DNA of 64,000 nucleotides from Tardiphaga sp. vice304 (GCF_007018905.1 NZ_CP041402.1:2840001-2904000); one strand, 5' to 3'. Positions 22,225 to 33,812 are shown, numbered from the stretch's first letter. Made by a program: numbers and translations. Notes: generated by a model not told the origin, from the sequence alone.

Positions 22225-24609
22225 TTACGCCGCCTTGGTCTTCTTGCCGTCCTCGATCGCGCGCCAGATGCGTTCCGGGGTCAGCGGCATGTCGATGTGG
22301 GTGACGCCATATTCCGACAGCGCATCCACGACCGCGTTGACCACAACCGCGAGGCTGCCGGCGCAGCCAGCTTCGCCGCAGCCCTTGGTGCCCAGCGGAT
22401 TTGACGTCGCCGGTGACGGATGGTCGCCGGTCTTCATCAACGGGATGTCGCCGGCGCGGGGTAGGGCGTAATCCATGAACGAGCCGGTGATCGGCTGGCC
22501 CGAGGAATCGTAGCTGACCTCTTCCATCAAGGCCTGGCCAATGCCCTGGGCGACGCCGCCGTGCAACTGACCGGCGACGATCATCGGATTGACGATGGTG
22601 CCGAAGTCGCTGATCCCGGTGTAGTTGACGATCTTGATGACGCCGGTGTCGGGCTCGATCTCGACTTCCGCGACATGGCAGCCGTTCGGGAACGTCGACT
22701 GCACGACAGATCCGTCATGGTCGACATCAAGCGAGGAGGGCACGCCGTCCGGTTGCTGGCCGTCGCGCAGGCGCTTCGACAATTCCATGATGTCGATCGA
22801 GCGGTCGGTGCCGGCGATGGTGAAGCGGCCGGCCTTGAATTCGATGTCGGCTTCGGAGGCTTCCAGCAGATGCGCGGCGGCTGCCTTGCCCTTGGCGATG
22901 ATCAGCGCTGAGGCCTCGACGACTGCCTGGCCAGTGGCGGTGATCGAGCGTGAGCCGCCGGTGCCGTTGCCCATTCGGACGAGGTCGCTGTCACCCTGTT
23001 CGAGCCGGATCGAGTCGAACGGCACGCCGAGCTGCGATGAGAGCACCTGGGCGAACGGCGTGGCGTGGCCCTGGCCGTAGTCAAGGGTGCCGGTGGTCAG
23101 AGTCACCGTGCCGTCGGCGTTGAAGGTGACCTTGCCGAGTTCGGGTGAAGGCGGAGCGGTCACTTCAAGATAGCAGCCCACCGCGATGCCGCGCAGCTTG
23201 CCGGCCTTGCGGCTGTCCTTCTTGCGCTTGGCGAAGCCGGCATGGTCGGACATTTCCAGCGCCTTGGCGAACACGCCGCCGAAATCACCGCTGTCATAGG
23301 TGACGCCGGACGCCGCGGCGAACGGCATCTGCGACGATTTGATGAAGTTGCGCTTGCGTAAAGCGAGACGGTCGATGCCCATCTCCTCGGCGGCGCGATC
23401 GATCAATCGCTCCATGTAGAAATTGGCCTCGGGACGGCCCGCGCCGCGATAGGCGCCCATCAGGGTCATGTTGGTCAGCACGCATTTGATGTCGACCGAC
23501 AGCAGCGGCGTCTTGTAGACGCTGGCAAGGTTTTTGGCCGTGTTGAGCGAGAGCGGGCCGGGGGCGACGCCGCTGATATAGGCGCCGAGATTGCCGTAGC
23601 CCTTGAGCCGCACCGCGAGAAACTTGCCGTCGGCATCCAGCGCCAGCTCGGCATGGATGTCCTGCGAGCGGCCCTGGCTGTCGGACAGGAAGCTGGAGGA
23701 GCGCTCCTCCAGCCATTTCACCGGCTTTCCCAGTTCCCGGGCGGCATGCAGGATGCAGATATATTCGGGATAGTTGATGTTCTTCATGCCGAACGAGCCG
23801 CCGACATTGGCGGTCAGGATCCGCACCTTGTCGGGCGCCACGTTGAGCAGCTTGGCGAGAGTATTGCGGTTGCCGGAGACCCCCTGGGTCGCAACCTGGA
23901 TGACGTGGCGCTCGCCGGCCTTGTCATAGGACGCCAGCGCGCAGCGCGGCTCCATCGACACCACGGCGACGCGGGTATTGGTGATGTCGAGCTTCGTCAC
24001 ATGCGCGGCGCCGGCGAAGGCGGCCTCGACCTTGTCGGTGTCGCCATAGTGGAAATCCAGCGCGACATTGTTCGGGATGTGATCCCACAACAGCGGCGCG
24101 CCGGGCTGGGTTGCGGCTTCGCAATCGGTCACGGCGGGCAGCGCCTCGATGTCGAGCTCGACCGCTTCGGCGGCGTCACGCGCCTGCGCCACGGTATCCG
24201 CCACCACGAAAGCGACGGGATCGCCGACGAAGCGGACCTTGTCGGTCATCAGTGCGGTGCGGTTGGTCTGCAGCAGGGCCGAGCCGTCGCGGTTCTTCAG
24301 CGGCAGGCCGCAGGTGAAGGGGCCGTAATGGGCCGCTTCCAGGTCCTTGCCGGTCCAGACGCCGCGCACGCCGGGCATCGCCCGGGCCGCCGTGGTGTCA
24401 ATGCCGCGGATCAGGCCGTGGGCATGTGGGCTGCGCACGATCCAGGCGTATAACTGGCCGGGCAGGTTGAAATCGTCGGTATATTTGCCATTGCCGCGGA
24501 CGAGCGTGTCGTCCTCCTTGCGGCGCACCGGCTGGCCGACGCCGTATTTCTGCATGGCGATGGAGTTGTCGACGGGCGAGCCGGTATGATTTTGCATTGC
24601 CAAATCCAT
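22225..24609 (-). CDS. Molybdenum hydroxylase large subunit (CoxL-like, form II)
   Basis: 794 residues from the ATG at 24609 (MDLAMQNHTGSPVDNS); 85 upstream in-frame residues lack family similarity. N-terminal domain: VGQPVRRKEDDTLVRGNGKY TDD, then SPHAHGLIRGIDT. Molybdopterin-binding parts are NVGGSFGMKN and GAYRGAGRPEANFYMERLID. AYRGAGR is the active-site loop of form II 'CoxL' proteins, unlike the AYRCSFR of true CO dehydrogenase. The C-terminal GTKGCGEAGCAG matches the xanthine dehydrogenase family Glu loop. Partner FAD (CoxM) and 2Fe-2S (CoxS) subunits are not adjacent, so they must be encoded elsewhere. Substrate unknown: an aldehyde, aromatic or purine. Confidence 0.88.
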   Translation of the reverse strand: MDLAMQNHTGSPVDNSIAMQKYGVGQPVRRKEDDTLVRGNGKYTDDFNLPGQLYAWIVRSPHAHGLIRGIDTTAARAMPGVRGVWTGKDLEAAHYGPFTCGLPLKNRDGSALLQTNRTALMTDKVRFVGDPVAFVVADTVAQARDAAEAVELDIEALPAVTDCEAATQPGAPLLWDHIPNNVALDFHYGDTDKVEAAFAGAAHVTKLDITNTRVAVVSMEPRCALASYDKAGERHVIQVATQGVSGNRNTLAKLLNVAPDKVRILTANVGGSFGMKNINYPEYICILHAARELGKPVKWLEERSSSFLSDSQGRSQDIHAELALDADGKFLAVRLKGYGNLGAYISGVAPGPLSLNTAKNLASVYKTPLLSVDIKCVLTNMTLMGAYRGAGRPEANFYMERLIDRAAEEMGIDRLALRKRNFIKSSQMPFAAASGVTYDSGDFGGVFAKALEMSDHAGFAKRKKDSRKAGKLRGIAVGCYLEVTAPPSPELGKVTFNADGTVTLTTGTLDYGQGHATPFAQVLSSQLGVPFDSIRLEQGDSDLVRMGNGTGGSRSITATGQAVVEASALIIAKGKAAAAHLLEASEADIEFKAGRFTIAGTDRSIDIMELSKRLRDGQQPDGVPSSLDVDHDGSVVQSTFPNGCHVAEVEIEPDTGVIKIVNYTGISDFGTIVNPMIVAGQLHGGVAQGIGQALMEEVSYDSSGQPITGSFMDYALPRAGDIPLMKTGDHPSPATSNPLGTKGCGEAGCAGSLAVVVNAVVDALSEYGVTHIDMPLTPERIWRAIEDGKKTKAA

Positions 24610-24816
24610 CAAATGTCGTTTTTCGCGGGGTTTCGCCCGGTTTGGCGCCCCAACGGACGCTCTGAGATAAAGCAGCGGCCCCGCCGCGACAATGTATGAT
24701 TGGTCATGGGGCTGTGCGGTGGTTGCGCTGCCCCTGTGCCCTGCTAAACTTTCCGTGAATGGATGTTTCCAAGGATATTTCCAAGCCGGCCGGTATGGCC
24801 GCGGAAAGCAGACGGA

Positions 24817-25893
24817 ATGACGGATGACACGCGGCTTCGCGACGGCCCGGTGCCGCGCGGGCATGCGCAGGACTTGGCTGTGCAGGATACTGGCGGCATG
24901 GCCGCCCCTGGCCGGGACGTGAATGGCAGTATCTATGCCGCGCTAGATCTCGGGACCAATAACTGCCGGTTGCTGATCGCCCAGCCCACCGGCGACAATA
25001 ATTTTCGCGTGATCGATTCGTTTTCTCGAATCATCCGGCTCGGCGAGGGCGTCTCGCTCACCGGCGTCATCAGCGAGGCGGCGATTGCGCGGGCGGTTGC
25101 GGCACTTTCGATCTGCCGCGACAAGATCCAGCAGCGCGGCGCGCAGCGGTTGCGGCTGATCGCGACCGAGGCCTGCCGCGCGGCGTCCAATGCCGACGAT
25201 TTCCTGGCCCAGGTGGCGCGCGACACCGGCATCACGCTGGAGATCATCGATCGCGAGACCGAAGCCTCGCTGGCTGTGATCGGCTGCTCGCCGCTGCTCG
25301 ATGCCGCGGCGACGGGCGCCATCCTGTTCGACATCGGCGGCGGATCCAGCGAACTGGTGCGGATCGCGCGCGATCCCGTACATCCCGACGCCCGGCCGGA
25401 GATCAAGGCGTGGATGTCGATCCCGCTTGGCGTGGTGACGCTGGCGGAAAAGTTCGGCGGCCAGCATGTGACCAAGGAATCCTATGCGCTGATGGTGCAG
25501 GACGTCGCTCAGCACGTCGCCCCGTTCGCGGCGGCACATGGCGACGACCTCCACGGCATGCATCTGTTGGGCACGTCCGGAACGGTGACGACTTTGGCCG
25601 GCGTGCACCTGCATCTGCCGCGCTACGACCGCCGCCGCATCGACGGTGTCTGGCTCGGCGAGGCCGATCTCGACGCGACGATCGCCAAATTGCTGTCGAT
25701 GAGCTTTGCCGAGCGCGCCGCTAACCAGTGCATCGGCCCGGAACGCGCCGATCTGGTGCTGGCCGGCTGTGCGATTCTGGACGCCATCCGGCAATTGTTC
25801 CGGCTGCCGCGGCTGCGGGTCGCCGACCGCGGCCTGCGCGAGGGCATGCTGGTCGAAATGATGCGCGAGGACGGCGCGATCCGGGTCGCCTGA
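24817..25893 (+). CDS. Exopolyphosphatase / pppGpp phosphatase (Ppx/GppA family)
   Basis: 358 residues from the ATG at 24817. The ASKHA ATPase fold is seen in IYAALDLGTNNCRLLIAQP (phosphate-1 loop), RLIATEACRAASNADDFL, EASLAVIGC, and GAILFDIGGGSSELVRI (phosphate-2), plus LLGTSGTVTTLAGVHL. The family hydrolyses polyphosphate and/or guanosine pentaphosphate, linking phosphate stores to the stringent response. It is the short, single-module form usual in alphaproteobacteria. It is followed after 65 bp by rlmE, a frequent neighbour in this group. Confidence 0.9.
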   Translation: MTDDTRLRDGPVPRGHAQDLAVQDTGGMAAPGRDVNGSIYAALDLGTNNCRLLIAQPTGDNNFRVIDSFSRIIRLGEGVSLTGVISEAAIARAVAALSICRDKIQQRGAQRLRLIATEACRAASNADDFLAQVARDTGITLEIIDRETEASLAVIGCSPLLDAAATGAILFDIGGGSSELVRIARDPVHPDARPEIKAWMSIPLGVVTLAEKFGGQHVTKESYALMVQDVAQHVAPFAAAHGDDLHGMHLLGTSGTVTTLAGVHLHLPRYDRRRIDGVWLGEADLDATIAKLLSMSFAERAANQCIGPERADLVLAGCAILDAIRQLFRLPRLRVADRGLREGMLVEMMREDGAIRVA

Positions 25894-25958
25894 TCGGATG
25901 CCCCTTTTCCGGCCCGGTGTGCTAGAGAACGCCGGAACCCGAAAGCAAGCACCACGAT

Positions 25959-26669
25959 ATGGCCAAAGACACCACCGGACGGCTGCACGTCACCGTCAAG
26001 AGCGCCGGCAGGCTGAAGCACTCCTCGAAACTCTGGCTGGAGCGCCAGCTCAACGATCCCTATGTGCAGCAGGCCAAGCGCGACGGCTTGCGCTCGCGCG
26101 CGGCCTATAAGATCATCGAGATCGACGATAAATACCGTTTCCTCAAGCCGGGCATCTCGGTGGTCGACCTTGGCGCCGCCCCCGGCGGCTGGAGCCAGAT
26201 CGCTGCCAAGCGTATCGGCTCGGCCGAGGGCCGCGGCCAGGTGATCGCCATCGACCTCTTGGAAATGCCCAACATTCCGGGCGTCACCTTCGCGCAGATG
26301 AATTTCCTGGACGACGGCGCGCCGGCCAAACTGTTCGAGATGATGGGCGGCAAGGCCGATGTCGTGTTGTCCGACATGGCCGCCAATACCACCGGCCACC
26401 GCAAGACCGACCAGCTACGCATCGTCGGCCTCGTCGAGGACGCCGCGGCCTTCGCCGCCGACGTGCTGAAGCCGGGCGGCACCTTCGTCGCCAAAGTGTT
26501 CCAGAGCGGCGCCGATGCCACGCTGATGAACCAGTTGAAGCGGGACTTCACCTCGGTGAAGCACGTCAAGCCGGCCTCCAGCCGCAAGGATTCTTCCGAG
26601 CGCTATGTGTTGGCGTTGGGCTTTCGCGGTATCGCCGGCGAAAAGCGCATGGGGCAAAGCGAGGAGTAG
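25959..26669 (+). CDS. rlmE: 23S rRNA (uridine-2'-O)-methyltransferase RlmE/FtsJ
   Basis: 236 residues. The N-terminus is basic, RNA-contacting (LKHSSKLWLERQLNDPYVQQ AKRDGLRSRAAYK, with the catalytic Lys of the K-D-K-E set). The SAM motif is VVDLGAAPGGWSQ, the catalytic Asp is in VVLSDMAAN, and VAKVFQSG follows. It methylates U2552 of 23S rRNA on the large subunit. Length is slightly above the E. coli enzyme because of a short N-terminal extension. Pairs with the Ppx/GppA gene upstream. Confidence 0.93.
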   Translation: MAKDTTGRLHVTVKSAGRLKHSSKLWLERQLNDPYVQQAKRDGLRSRAAYKIIEIDDKYRFLKPGISVVDLGAAPGGWSQIAAKRIGSAEGRGQVIAIDLLEMPNIPGVTFAQMNFLDDGAPAKLFEMMGGKADVVLSDMAANTTGHRKTDQLRIVGLVEDAAAFAADVLKPGGTFVAKVFQSGADATLMNQLKRDFTSVKHVKPASSRKDSSERYVLALGFRGIAGEKRMGQSEE

Positions 26670-26670
26670 A

Positions 26671-28146
26671 CTACCCCAGCTTCTGGTCCCGCGCTTCTTC
26701 TGTGCCCTCGCTGCCCGCCTTGACCGCGGCCTTCTCGGCGCCCTTGCGGCTGGCGATGTCGATCACCTTGCGGCCGGAGATCTCGTGGCCGGCGTCGTCC
26801 GGCATCTGCCAGAAGAAGTAGGCCGAGGCCGCCGACAGCACCGACACCACGATGAAGGCCGGGGCGAAGTCGCCGGCCGACAATTCGGTCATCTTGTTCA
26901 GCACCATGCTGGATTCGACGCAGGCCGCGCCCACCGCGACACCGGCGGAGATCGCCAGTTGCTGGTTGACGCTGACCAGCGTGGTGGCGCGGCTCATCTG
27001 CGATGGCTCTAGCTCGGCATAGGCCACCGTGTTGATGGCGGTGAATTCGAGCGAGCGGAAAAAGCCGCCGACCACCAGCAGCACCAGGATCAGTAGCAGC
27101 GGCGTCTGCACCGTGAACAGCGCGCAGGCGGCGAGAAATACCGAACTGACCACGGCGTTGATCGTCAGCACGTTGCGGAAACCGAAGGTGCGGATGATGC
27201 GCGCCGCCAGTGCCTTCATGCCCATCGCGCCGACCGCCGAGCCGAAGGTCACGAGGCCGGAGCGGAACGGCGACAGGCCGAAACCGACCTGCATCAACAG
27301 CGGAAGCAGGAACGGCAACGCGCCGATGCCCAGCCGGAACAGGAAGCCGCCGATGATGGCCGCGCGCAGCGTCGCCAGCCGCAGCAGCGAGAAATCCAGC
27401 ACCGGCGATGAGGTGCGGCGGGCGTGCAGCACGTACATCGTCATCGATGCCGCCCCGATGCCGACCAACGCCACGACAATCGGCCAGGGTAGCAGGCCGA
27501 GCCCCGCGACCGAGCCGCCGAAGGCGATGCCGGCGAGGCCCACGCCCGCCAGGATCAGGCCCCACAGGTCGAAGCGCTCGGGATCGTCGCTGCGGATCGG
27601 ATCGATGTAGCGCTGCGCCAGATAGATGCCGAGCAGGCCGATCGGGATGTTGATCAGGAAGATCCAGTGCCAGGAAAAATAGGTGGTGATGAAGCCGCCG
27701 AGCGGCGGGCCGATGACGGGTCCGATCAGCGCGGGCATCGTCATCCACGCCATCGCATTGACCAGCCCGGCCTTGTCGATCGAGCGCAGCAGCACGAGGC
27801 GGCCGACCGGCGTCATCATCGCCCCGCCCATGCCCTGCAGGATGCGCGCGATGACAAAGTGGGTGACGTTCTGCGACAGCGCGCAGCCGATCGAGCCGAC
27901 CATGAAGACCGCGATGGCGATCGAGAACACGGTGCGGGCGCCGAAGCGGTCCGCGGTCCAGCCGCTGGCGGGGATGAACACCGCCAGCGAGAGCAAATAG
28001 GAGGTGATCGCCAGTTTCAGCGTCAGCGGGCTGGTGCCGATGTCGGCCGCGATCGCCGGCAGCGAGGTCGCGATCACCGTGGAATCCATATTCTCCATGA
28101 ACAACGCGGATGCGACGATGAGCGGGATCAGGCGTTCTTTGTTCAT
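26671..28146 (-). CDS. MFS drug transporter, DHA2 (EmrB/QacA) family
   Basis: 491 residues, about 14 transmembrane helices. LIVASALFMENMDSTVIATS carries the D-S-T helix-1 motif C of DHA2 exporters; further on are GWTADRFGARTVFSIAIAVF (motif A) and RILQGMGGAMMTPVGR. The last 30 residues are a charged cytoplasmic tail. A proton-driven efflux pump for lipophilic compounds; no adaptor gene is adjacent. It ends one base after the convergent rlmE stop. Confidence 0.88.
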   Translation of the reverse strand: MNKERLIPLIVASALFMENMDSTVIATSLPAIAADIGTSPLTLKLAITSYLLSLAVFIPASGWTADRFGARTVFSIAIAVFMVGSIGCALSQNVTHFVIARILQGMGGAMMTPVGRLVLLRSIDKAGLVNAMAWMTMPALIGPVIGPPLGGFITTYFSWHWIFLINIPIGLLGIYLAQRYIDPIRSDDPERFDLWGLILAGVGLAGIAFGGSVAGLGLLPWPIVVALVGIGAASMTMYVLHARRTSSPVLDFSLLRLATLRAAIIGGFLFRLGIGALPFLLPLLMQVGFGLSPFRSGLVTFGSAVGAMGMKALAARIIRTFGFRNVLTINAVVSSVFLAACALFTVQTPLLLILVLLVVGGFFRSLEFTAINTVAYAELEPSQMSRATTLVSVNQQLAISAGVAVGAACVESSMVLNKMTELSAGDFAPAFIVVSVLSAASAYFFWQMPDDAGHEISGRKVIDIASRKGAEKAAVKAGSEGTEEARDQKLG

Positions 28147-29982
<1,836 letters not shown>

Positions 29983-30146
29983 GGCCTTTGCCCAAAGATA
30001 ACCCCACTTGAGCGCGAAAACGCGCTAGAGTTCCCGTGTCACGCGCGCTGCCCCTGGCGCAGCCGGCCGCCCCTCGATTTTGACGGGCGGGTGACGCGGT
30101 TTTGCGAGAACCCTCTCGCCATCGTCAGAAGAGAACGTTGGATATT

Positions 30147-30770
30147 ATGGTCGATTGGACAGACGAGCGCGTCGCCGCGCTTTCCACCCCGGATCTGAAA
30201 AACCTGCTGGCGAACGCCGAGCGCAAGGACGTCGCCGAGATCGTCGCGCAGTGCACCGCCGAACTCGAGAAGCGCCAGGCCAACAAGCCGCGCAAGGCCG
30301 GCCAGCCGCGCACCGAGAGCAAGCAGTTCGAGCACGACATGGCGGGCGAACTCGCCGTGGTCGGCAAGGCGATGGCCGAGAAATACGACCTCACCGAGGA
30401 GACCGCGAAGGCGGCGTCGGTCGGCGTCAAGGGCTTCAAGTCGCACAAGCTGCTCGACGCCAAGGGTTTCGCCAAGCTCGGCGGCAGCCAGCGTGACGGC
30501 AGCGTGGCGATCGATCGCTACATCTCGCACCGGCGCGGCAACAGCATCGCCACGCTCGGCGTCTGGCTCGAGAAGGACAAGCCTGTCGAGGATCATGAAT
30601 TTCTGGTCGGCGGCCCCAAGGGCATGGTTGAAGGCGGCGAGTCGTTCACGCCGATCGATCCGGCCGTCGCCGAGAAAGACGCGCAGGCTTCGCGCGAGAT
30701 CAAGACCTTCAAGGATCTGCCGGCCGCGACCACCGCGTTCGATGCCGTGCTGGCGAAGATCACCGCCTGA
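30147..30770 (+). CDS. Hypothetical soluble protein
   Basis: 207 residues from the ATG at 30147 (MVDWTDERVAALSTPDLKNL). The N-terminal half is helical and charged (LANAERKDVAEIVAQCTAEL EKRQ). The second half contains DRYISHRRGNSIATLGVWLE and KTFKDLPAATTAFDAVLAKI. I do not recognise a named family. It is followed by a strong terminator, so it appears to be a single-gene unit. Confidence 0.65.
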   Translation: MVDWTDERVAALSTPDLKNLLANAERKDVAEIVAQCTAELEKRQANKPRKAGQPRTESKQFEHDMAGELAVVGKAMAEKYDLTEETAKAASVGVKGFKSHKLLDAKGFAKLGGSQRDGSVAIDRYISHRRGNSIATLGVWLEKDKPVEDHEFLVGGPKGMVEGGESFTPIDPAVAEKDAQASREIKTFKDLPAATTAFDAVLAKITA

Positions 30771-30790
30771 ACCGATATTGACGACGACCC

Positions 30791-30822
30791 CGCGGCGCGC
30801 GATTTTTGCGCGCCGCGTTTTT
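30791..30822 (+). terminator. Rho-independent terminator
   Basis: Perfect 10-bp stem cgcggcgcgc (30791-30800) / gcgcgccgcg (30808-30817), 7-base loop, five T residues. It ends the transcript of the gene at 30147. Confidence 0.85.
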
Positions 30823-30866
30823 GTAATCTCGAGCAACGATCAACAAGAAACCTCCGAGGAAATCTC

Positions 30867-31892
30867 ATGACCGCATCTCCCAAGCGCATCGTTCTGGCCG
30901 CCCGTCCGCATGGCGAACCGAAGCCGTCGGATTTCCGCCTTGAGGACTACGCGATGCCGGAGCTGGGCGAGGGCCAGGTGCTGCTGCGTACGATCTGGCT
31001 GTCGCTCGATCCCTATATGCGCGGGCGCATGAATGACGCCGCGTCCTACTCAGCGCCGGTGGCGATTGATGCCGTGATGGAAGGCGGCACCGTATGCGAA
31101 GTGATGGCGTCGAACAGCGACGCCGTGGCCAAGGGCGATCTCGTGCTGGCGCATTCCGGCTGGCAGACCTATTCGGTGGTCGATGGCAATATTCTGCGCA
31201 AGATCGATCCCTCGCTCGGCCCAATCTCGACCGGGATCGGCATTCTCGGCATGCCCGGCATGACGGCTTACACCGGCCTGCTCGATATCGGCCAGCCCAA
31301 GGCCGGCGAGACCGTGGTGGTTGCTGCAGCCTCGGGCGCTGTCGGTTCAGCCGTCGGCCAGATCGCTATGATCAAGGGGGCGCGCGCGGTCGGCATCGCC
31401 GGCGGCAAGGAAAAGTGCGACTACGTCAAGAACGAGCTCGGCTTCAGTGATTGCCTCGATCACCGCGATCCGGATTTCGCCGCCAAGCTGAAGGCGGCAT
31501 GCCCCGACGGCATTGACGTGTATTTCGAGAATGTCGGCGGCGAGGTATTCGAAGCGGTGTTTCCGCTCTTGAACTTCTTTGCGCGTATTCCGGTGTGCGG
31601 GTTGATCGCCTCCTACAGCGACACCGCCGATACCACGCCGAAATGGGCGGGCAAAATGATGCGTACCATTCTCACCAAGCGGCTCACCTTCCGCGGCTTC
31701 ATCGTCAGCGACTTCGCCGGTCGCCGCGGCGATTTCCTGCGCGACATGTCGGTCTGGGTAAAGGAGGGCAAGGTGAAGTACAAGGAGTTCGTCACCGAAG
31801 GCCTCGACAGCGCGCCGGAGGCCTTCATGGGCCTGCTCAAGGGCAAGAATTTCGGCAAGCAACTGGTGCGCGTCGGGCCGGACAAAGTTTAA
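30867..31892 (+). CDS. NADP-dependent enone/alkenal reductase (MDR family, CurA-like)
   Basis: 341 residues. RIVLAARPHGEPKPSDFRLE, then LLRTIWLSLDPYMRGRMNDA mark the leukotriene B4 dehydrogenase/CurA branch of zinc-independent medium-chain reductases. The Rossmann motif is VVVAAASGAVGSAVGQIA, then ARAVGIAGGKEKC. GIDVYFENVGGEVF is a family signature. It reduces double bonds of alpha,beta-unsaturated carbonyls with NADPH. A cctccgagg site precedes the ATG at 30867. Confidence 0.9.
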   Translation: MTASPKRIVLAARPHGEPKPSDFRLEDYAMPELGEGQVLLRTIWLSLDPYMRGRMNDAASYSAPVAIDAVMEGGTVCEVMASNSDAVAKGDLVLAHSGWQTYSVVDGNILRKIDPSLGPISTGIGILGMPGMTAYTGLLDIGQPKAGETVVVAAASGAVGSAVGQIAMIKGARAVGIAGGKEKCDYVKNELGFSDCLDHRDPDFAAKLKAACPDGIDVYFENVGGEVFEAVFPLLNFFARIPVCGLIASYSDTADTTPKWAGKMMRTILTKRLTFRGFIVSDFAGRRGDFLRDMSVWVKEGKVKYKEFVTEGLDSAPEAFMGLLKGKNFGKQLVRVGPDKV

Positions 31893-31930
31893 CGCCGAGC
31901 GCTGTCGTCGTCACCTGCCGGCCTCTCCTC

Positions 31931-32021
31931 CGTCATTGCGAGGAGCGAAGCGACGCGGCAATCCAGAAGGCCACAAGCGAAGAACTGGATTGCTTCGTCG
32001 CAAGGTCTCCTCGCAATGACG
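31931..32021. repeat. REP-like palindromic element (copy 1)
   Basis: The left arm cgtcattgcgaggagcgaag (continuing cgacgcggcaatccag) and a right arm ending tcctcgcaatgacg form a long imperfect hairpin of about 90 bp. A close copy lies at 33813-33911. This is the 'cgtcattgcgaggagcgaag' family common between genes in Bradyrhizobium and relatives. Confidence 0.8.
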
Positions 32022-32108
32022 GGGAAGGCCGGCGTGGGGGCCGCCTCGAATTGTCATCCGCCGGCGCGGGGTCTATAGCTCGCGCTTCGCCGCGCAGGAG
32101 AGATGTCG

Positions 32109-32459
32109 ATGACGGTTCAAATGGTATTGCTGCCGGTCTTCGTGCTGGTGTTTCTGACGCTCGGACTTTTTTTCTGGACCGGACGGGGCGGGGCGGCGAC
32201 GCGCAATGAGGCGTCGGAGGCCACCAATCACGCCTCGCAGCTCGATCTGTTGTTCTATGCACTGATCGCGATCGGCCTGCCGTTGCGAAAAATCGATCTG
32301 GTGCTGGTCTGCCTGTCCTGGGTGTTCGTCGTGACGCGCTTCCTGCACGCCGGTATTTATGTCGCGGGCAACAGCCGCTCGCAGGCTTGGCTGGCCGGTG
32401 CCCTGGTGCTGCTGGCGATGTGGTTCTACTTCGCGCTGCGCATGCTGTTGCTGATCTGA
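32109..32459 (+). CDS. MAPEG-like membrane protein
   Basis: About 116 residues, four transmembrane helices (MVLLPVFVLVFLTLGLFFW; LDLLFYALIAIGLPL; IDLVLVCLSWVFVVTRFLHA; WLAGALVLLAMWFYFALRML). The SWVFVVTRFLHAGIYVAGN stretch matches MAPEG-type proteins (membrane glutathione/eicosanoid family). ATG at 32109 is preferred over 32103 because the caggag site (32095-32100) is eight bases from it but only two from the other. Substrate unknown. Confidence 0.7.
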   Translation: MTVQMVLLPVFVLVFLTLGLFFWTGRGGAATRNEASEATNHASQLDLLFYALIAIGLPLRKIDLVLVCLSWVFVVTRFLHAGIYVAGNSRSQAWLAGALVLLAMWFYFALRMLLLI

Positions 32460-32497
32460 AGCGCGCGCCGCTCCTTCTTCATTGTTGAAAGACTGCC

Positions 32498-33805
32498 ATG
32501 ACTCCCGCCGCAAAACTCTCCGCCGCGATCGAACTGATCGAGGCCATCGACACCCAGCGCGTGCCCGCCGCCAAGGCGCTGAAGGAGTGGGGCACTGCGC
32601 ACCGCTACGCCGGTTCCGGCGATCGCGCCGGCATCGCCGGGTTGGTGTGGGACGTGCTGCGCCGTCGCGCCTCCAGCGCCTGGATCATGAACAGCGACAC
32701 GCCGCGCGCCCGCGTGCTCGGCATGCTGAAGGCCGAGCGCAAGATGGACGTCGAGGCGATCGCCGCATTGTGCGATGGCGGCCGGTTCTCGCCGGAGCCA
32801 TTGAGCGACGCCGAGCTAGCCGCACTGTCGTCGCGCACGGTCGATGACGCCCCGGCGCATATTGCCGGCGACTACCCGGAATGGCTCGACGGCCATCTGA
32901 CCGCCGTGTTCGGTGACAACCGCGTCGCCGAAGCCACCGCGATGGCCAGCCGCGCGCCGCTCGATCTGCGCGTCAACACGCTGAAGGCCAAGCGCGAGAA
33001 GGTGCTGGGCTCGGTCAAGCATCTCGGCGCTGTGGAGACGCCGTGGTCGCCGATGGGGCTGCGGATCGATCTCGGCGCCGATGCCCGCAATCCCGGCATT
33101 CATGCCGAGGAAGATTTCATCAAGGGCGCCATCGAGGTGCAGGACGAGGGCTCGCAGCTCGCAGCCCAGCTGTCGGGCGCCAAGCCCGGCGAGCAGGTGA
33201 TCGACCTCTGCGCCGGCGCCGGCGGCAAGACGCTGGCGCTGGCGGCGATGATGCAGGGCAAGGGCCGGCTGATCGCCACCGACAGCGACAAGCGCCAGCT
33301 CGCGCCGATCCATGAGCGGCTGTCGCGCGCGGGCGTGCACAATTGCGACATCCGCACCCCGAAGGGCCCGGACGACACATTGTCCGACATCCACGCCTCG
33401 GCCGATCTCGTCGTGATCGACGCGCCATGCACCGGCACCGGCACCTGGCGCCGCAACCCCGATGCCAAGTGGCGAATGCGCCCGGGCGCGCTCGAGGTCC
33501 GGATCAAGGACCAGATCGAGGTGCTGGAGCGCGCGGTGCCTCTGGTGAAGGCCGGCGGCCGCATCGCCTACATCACCTGTTCGGTGCTGCCGCAGGAGAA
33601 CAACGAGCAGATCCGCGGCTTCCTTGCCCGTCACCCGGATTTTTCCGTGGTGCCGGCCGAGCAGGTGATTTCGGTGCTGTGGGACAAGGCGGAAGCCTTT
33701 GCCGCCGCGACCTACCAGAGCCCGGAAGGCCTGCTGATGACGCCGCGGCGGACCGGCACGGACGGGTTTTTCGTCTCGGTATTGGCGCGCAAGAAGGCCG
33801 ATTAA
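32498..33805 (+). CDS. RsmB/NOP2-family RNA m5C methyltransferase
   Basis: 435 residues. An N-terminal NusB-like helical region (about 1-130) precedes the SAM-dependent m5C domain. Motifs are LDLRVNTLKAKREKVLG, QDEGSQLAAQLSGAKPGEQV, SAM motif I DLCAGAGGKTLALAA, motif IV DAPCTGTGTWRRNPD, and motif VI YITCSVLPQENNEQI. The two Cys (DAPC and TCS) are the release and catalytic residues of this class. It methylates cytosines in rRNA or tRNA; the exact site cannot be told. An upstream neighbour of guaA in this genome. Confidence 0.9.
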   Translation: MTPAAKLSAAIELIEAIDTQRVPAAKALKEWGTAHRYAGSGDRAGIAGLVWDVLRRRASSAWIMNSDTPRARVLGMLKAERKMDVEAIAALCDGGRFSPEPLSDAELAALSSRTVDDAPAHIAGDYPEWLDGHLTAVFGDNRVAEATAMASRAPLDLRVNTLKAKREKVLGSVKHLGAVETPWSPMGLRIDLGADARNPGIHAEEDFIKGAIEVQDEGSQLAAQLSGAKPGEQVIDLCAGAGGKTLALAAMMQGKGRLIATDSDKRQLAPIHERLSRAGVHNCDIRTPKGPDDTLSDIHASADLVVIDAPCTGTGTWRRNPDAKWRMRPGALEVRIKDQIEVLERAVPLVKAGGRIAYITCSVLPQENNEQIRGFLARHPDFSVVPAEQVISVLWDKAEAFAAATYQSPEGLLMTPRRTGTDGFFVSVLARKKAD

Positions 33806-33812
33806 GGCCCAT

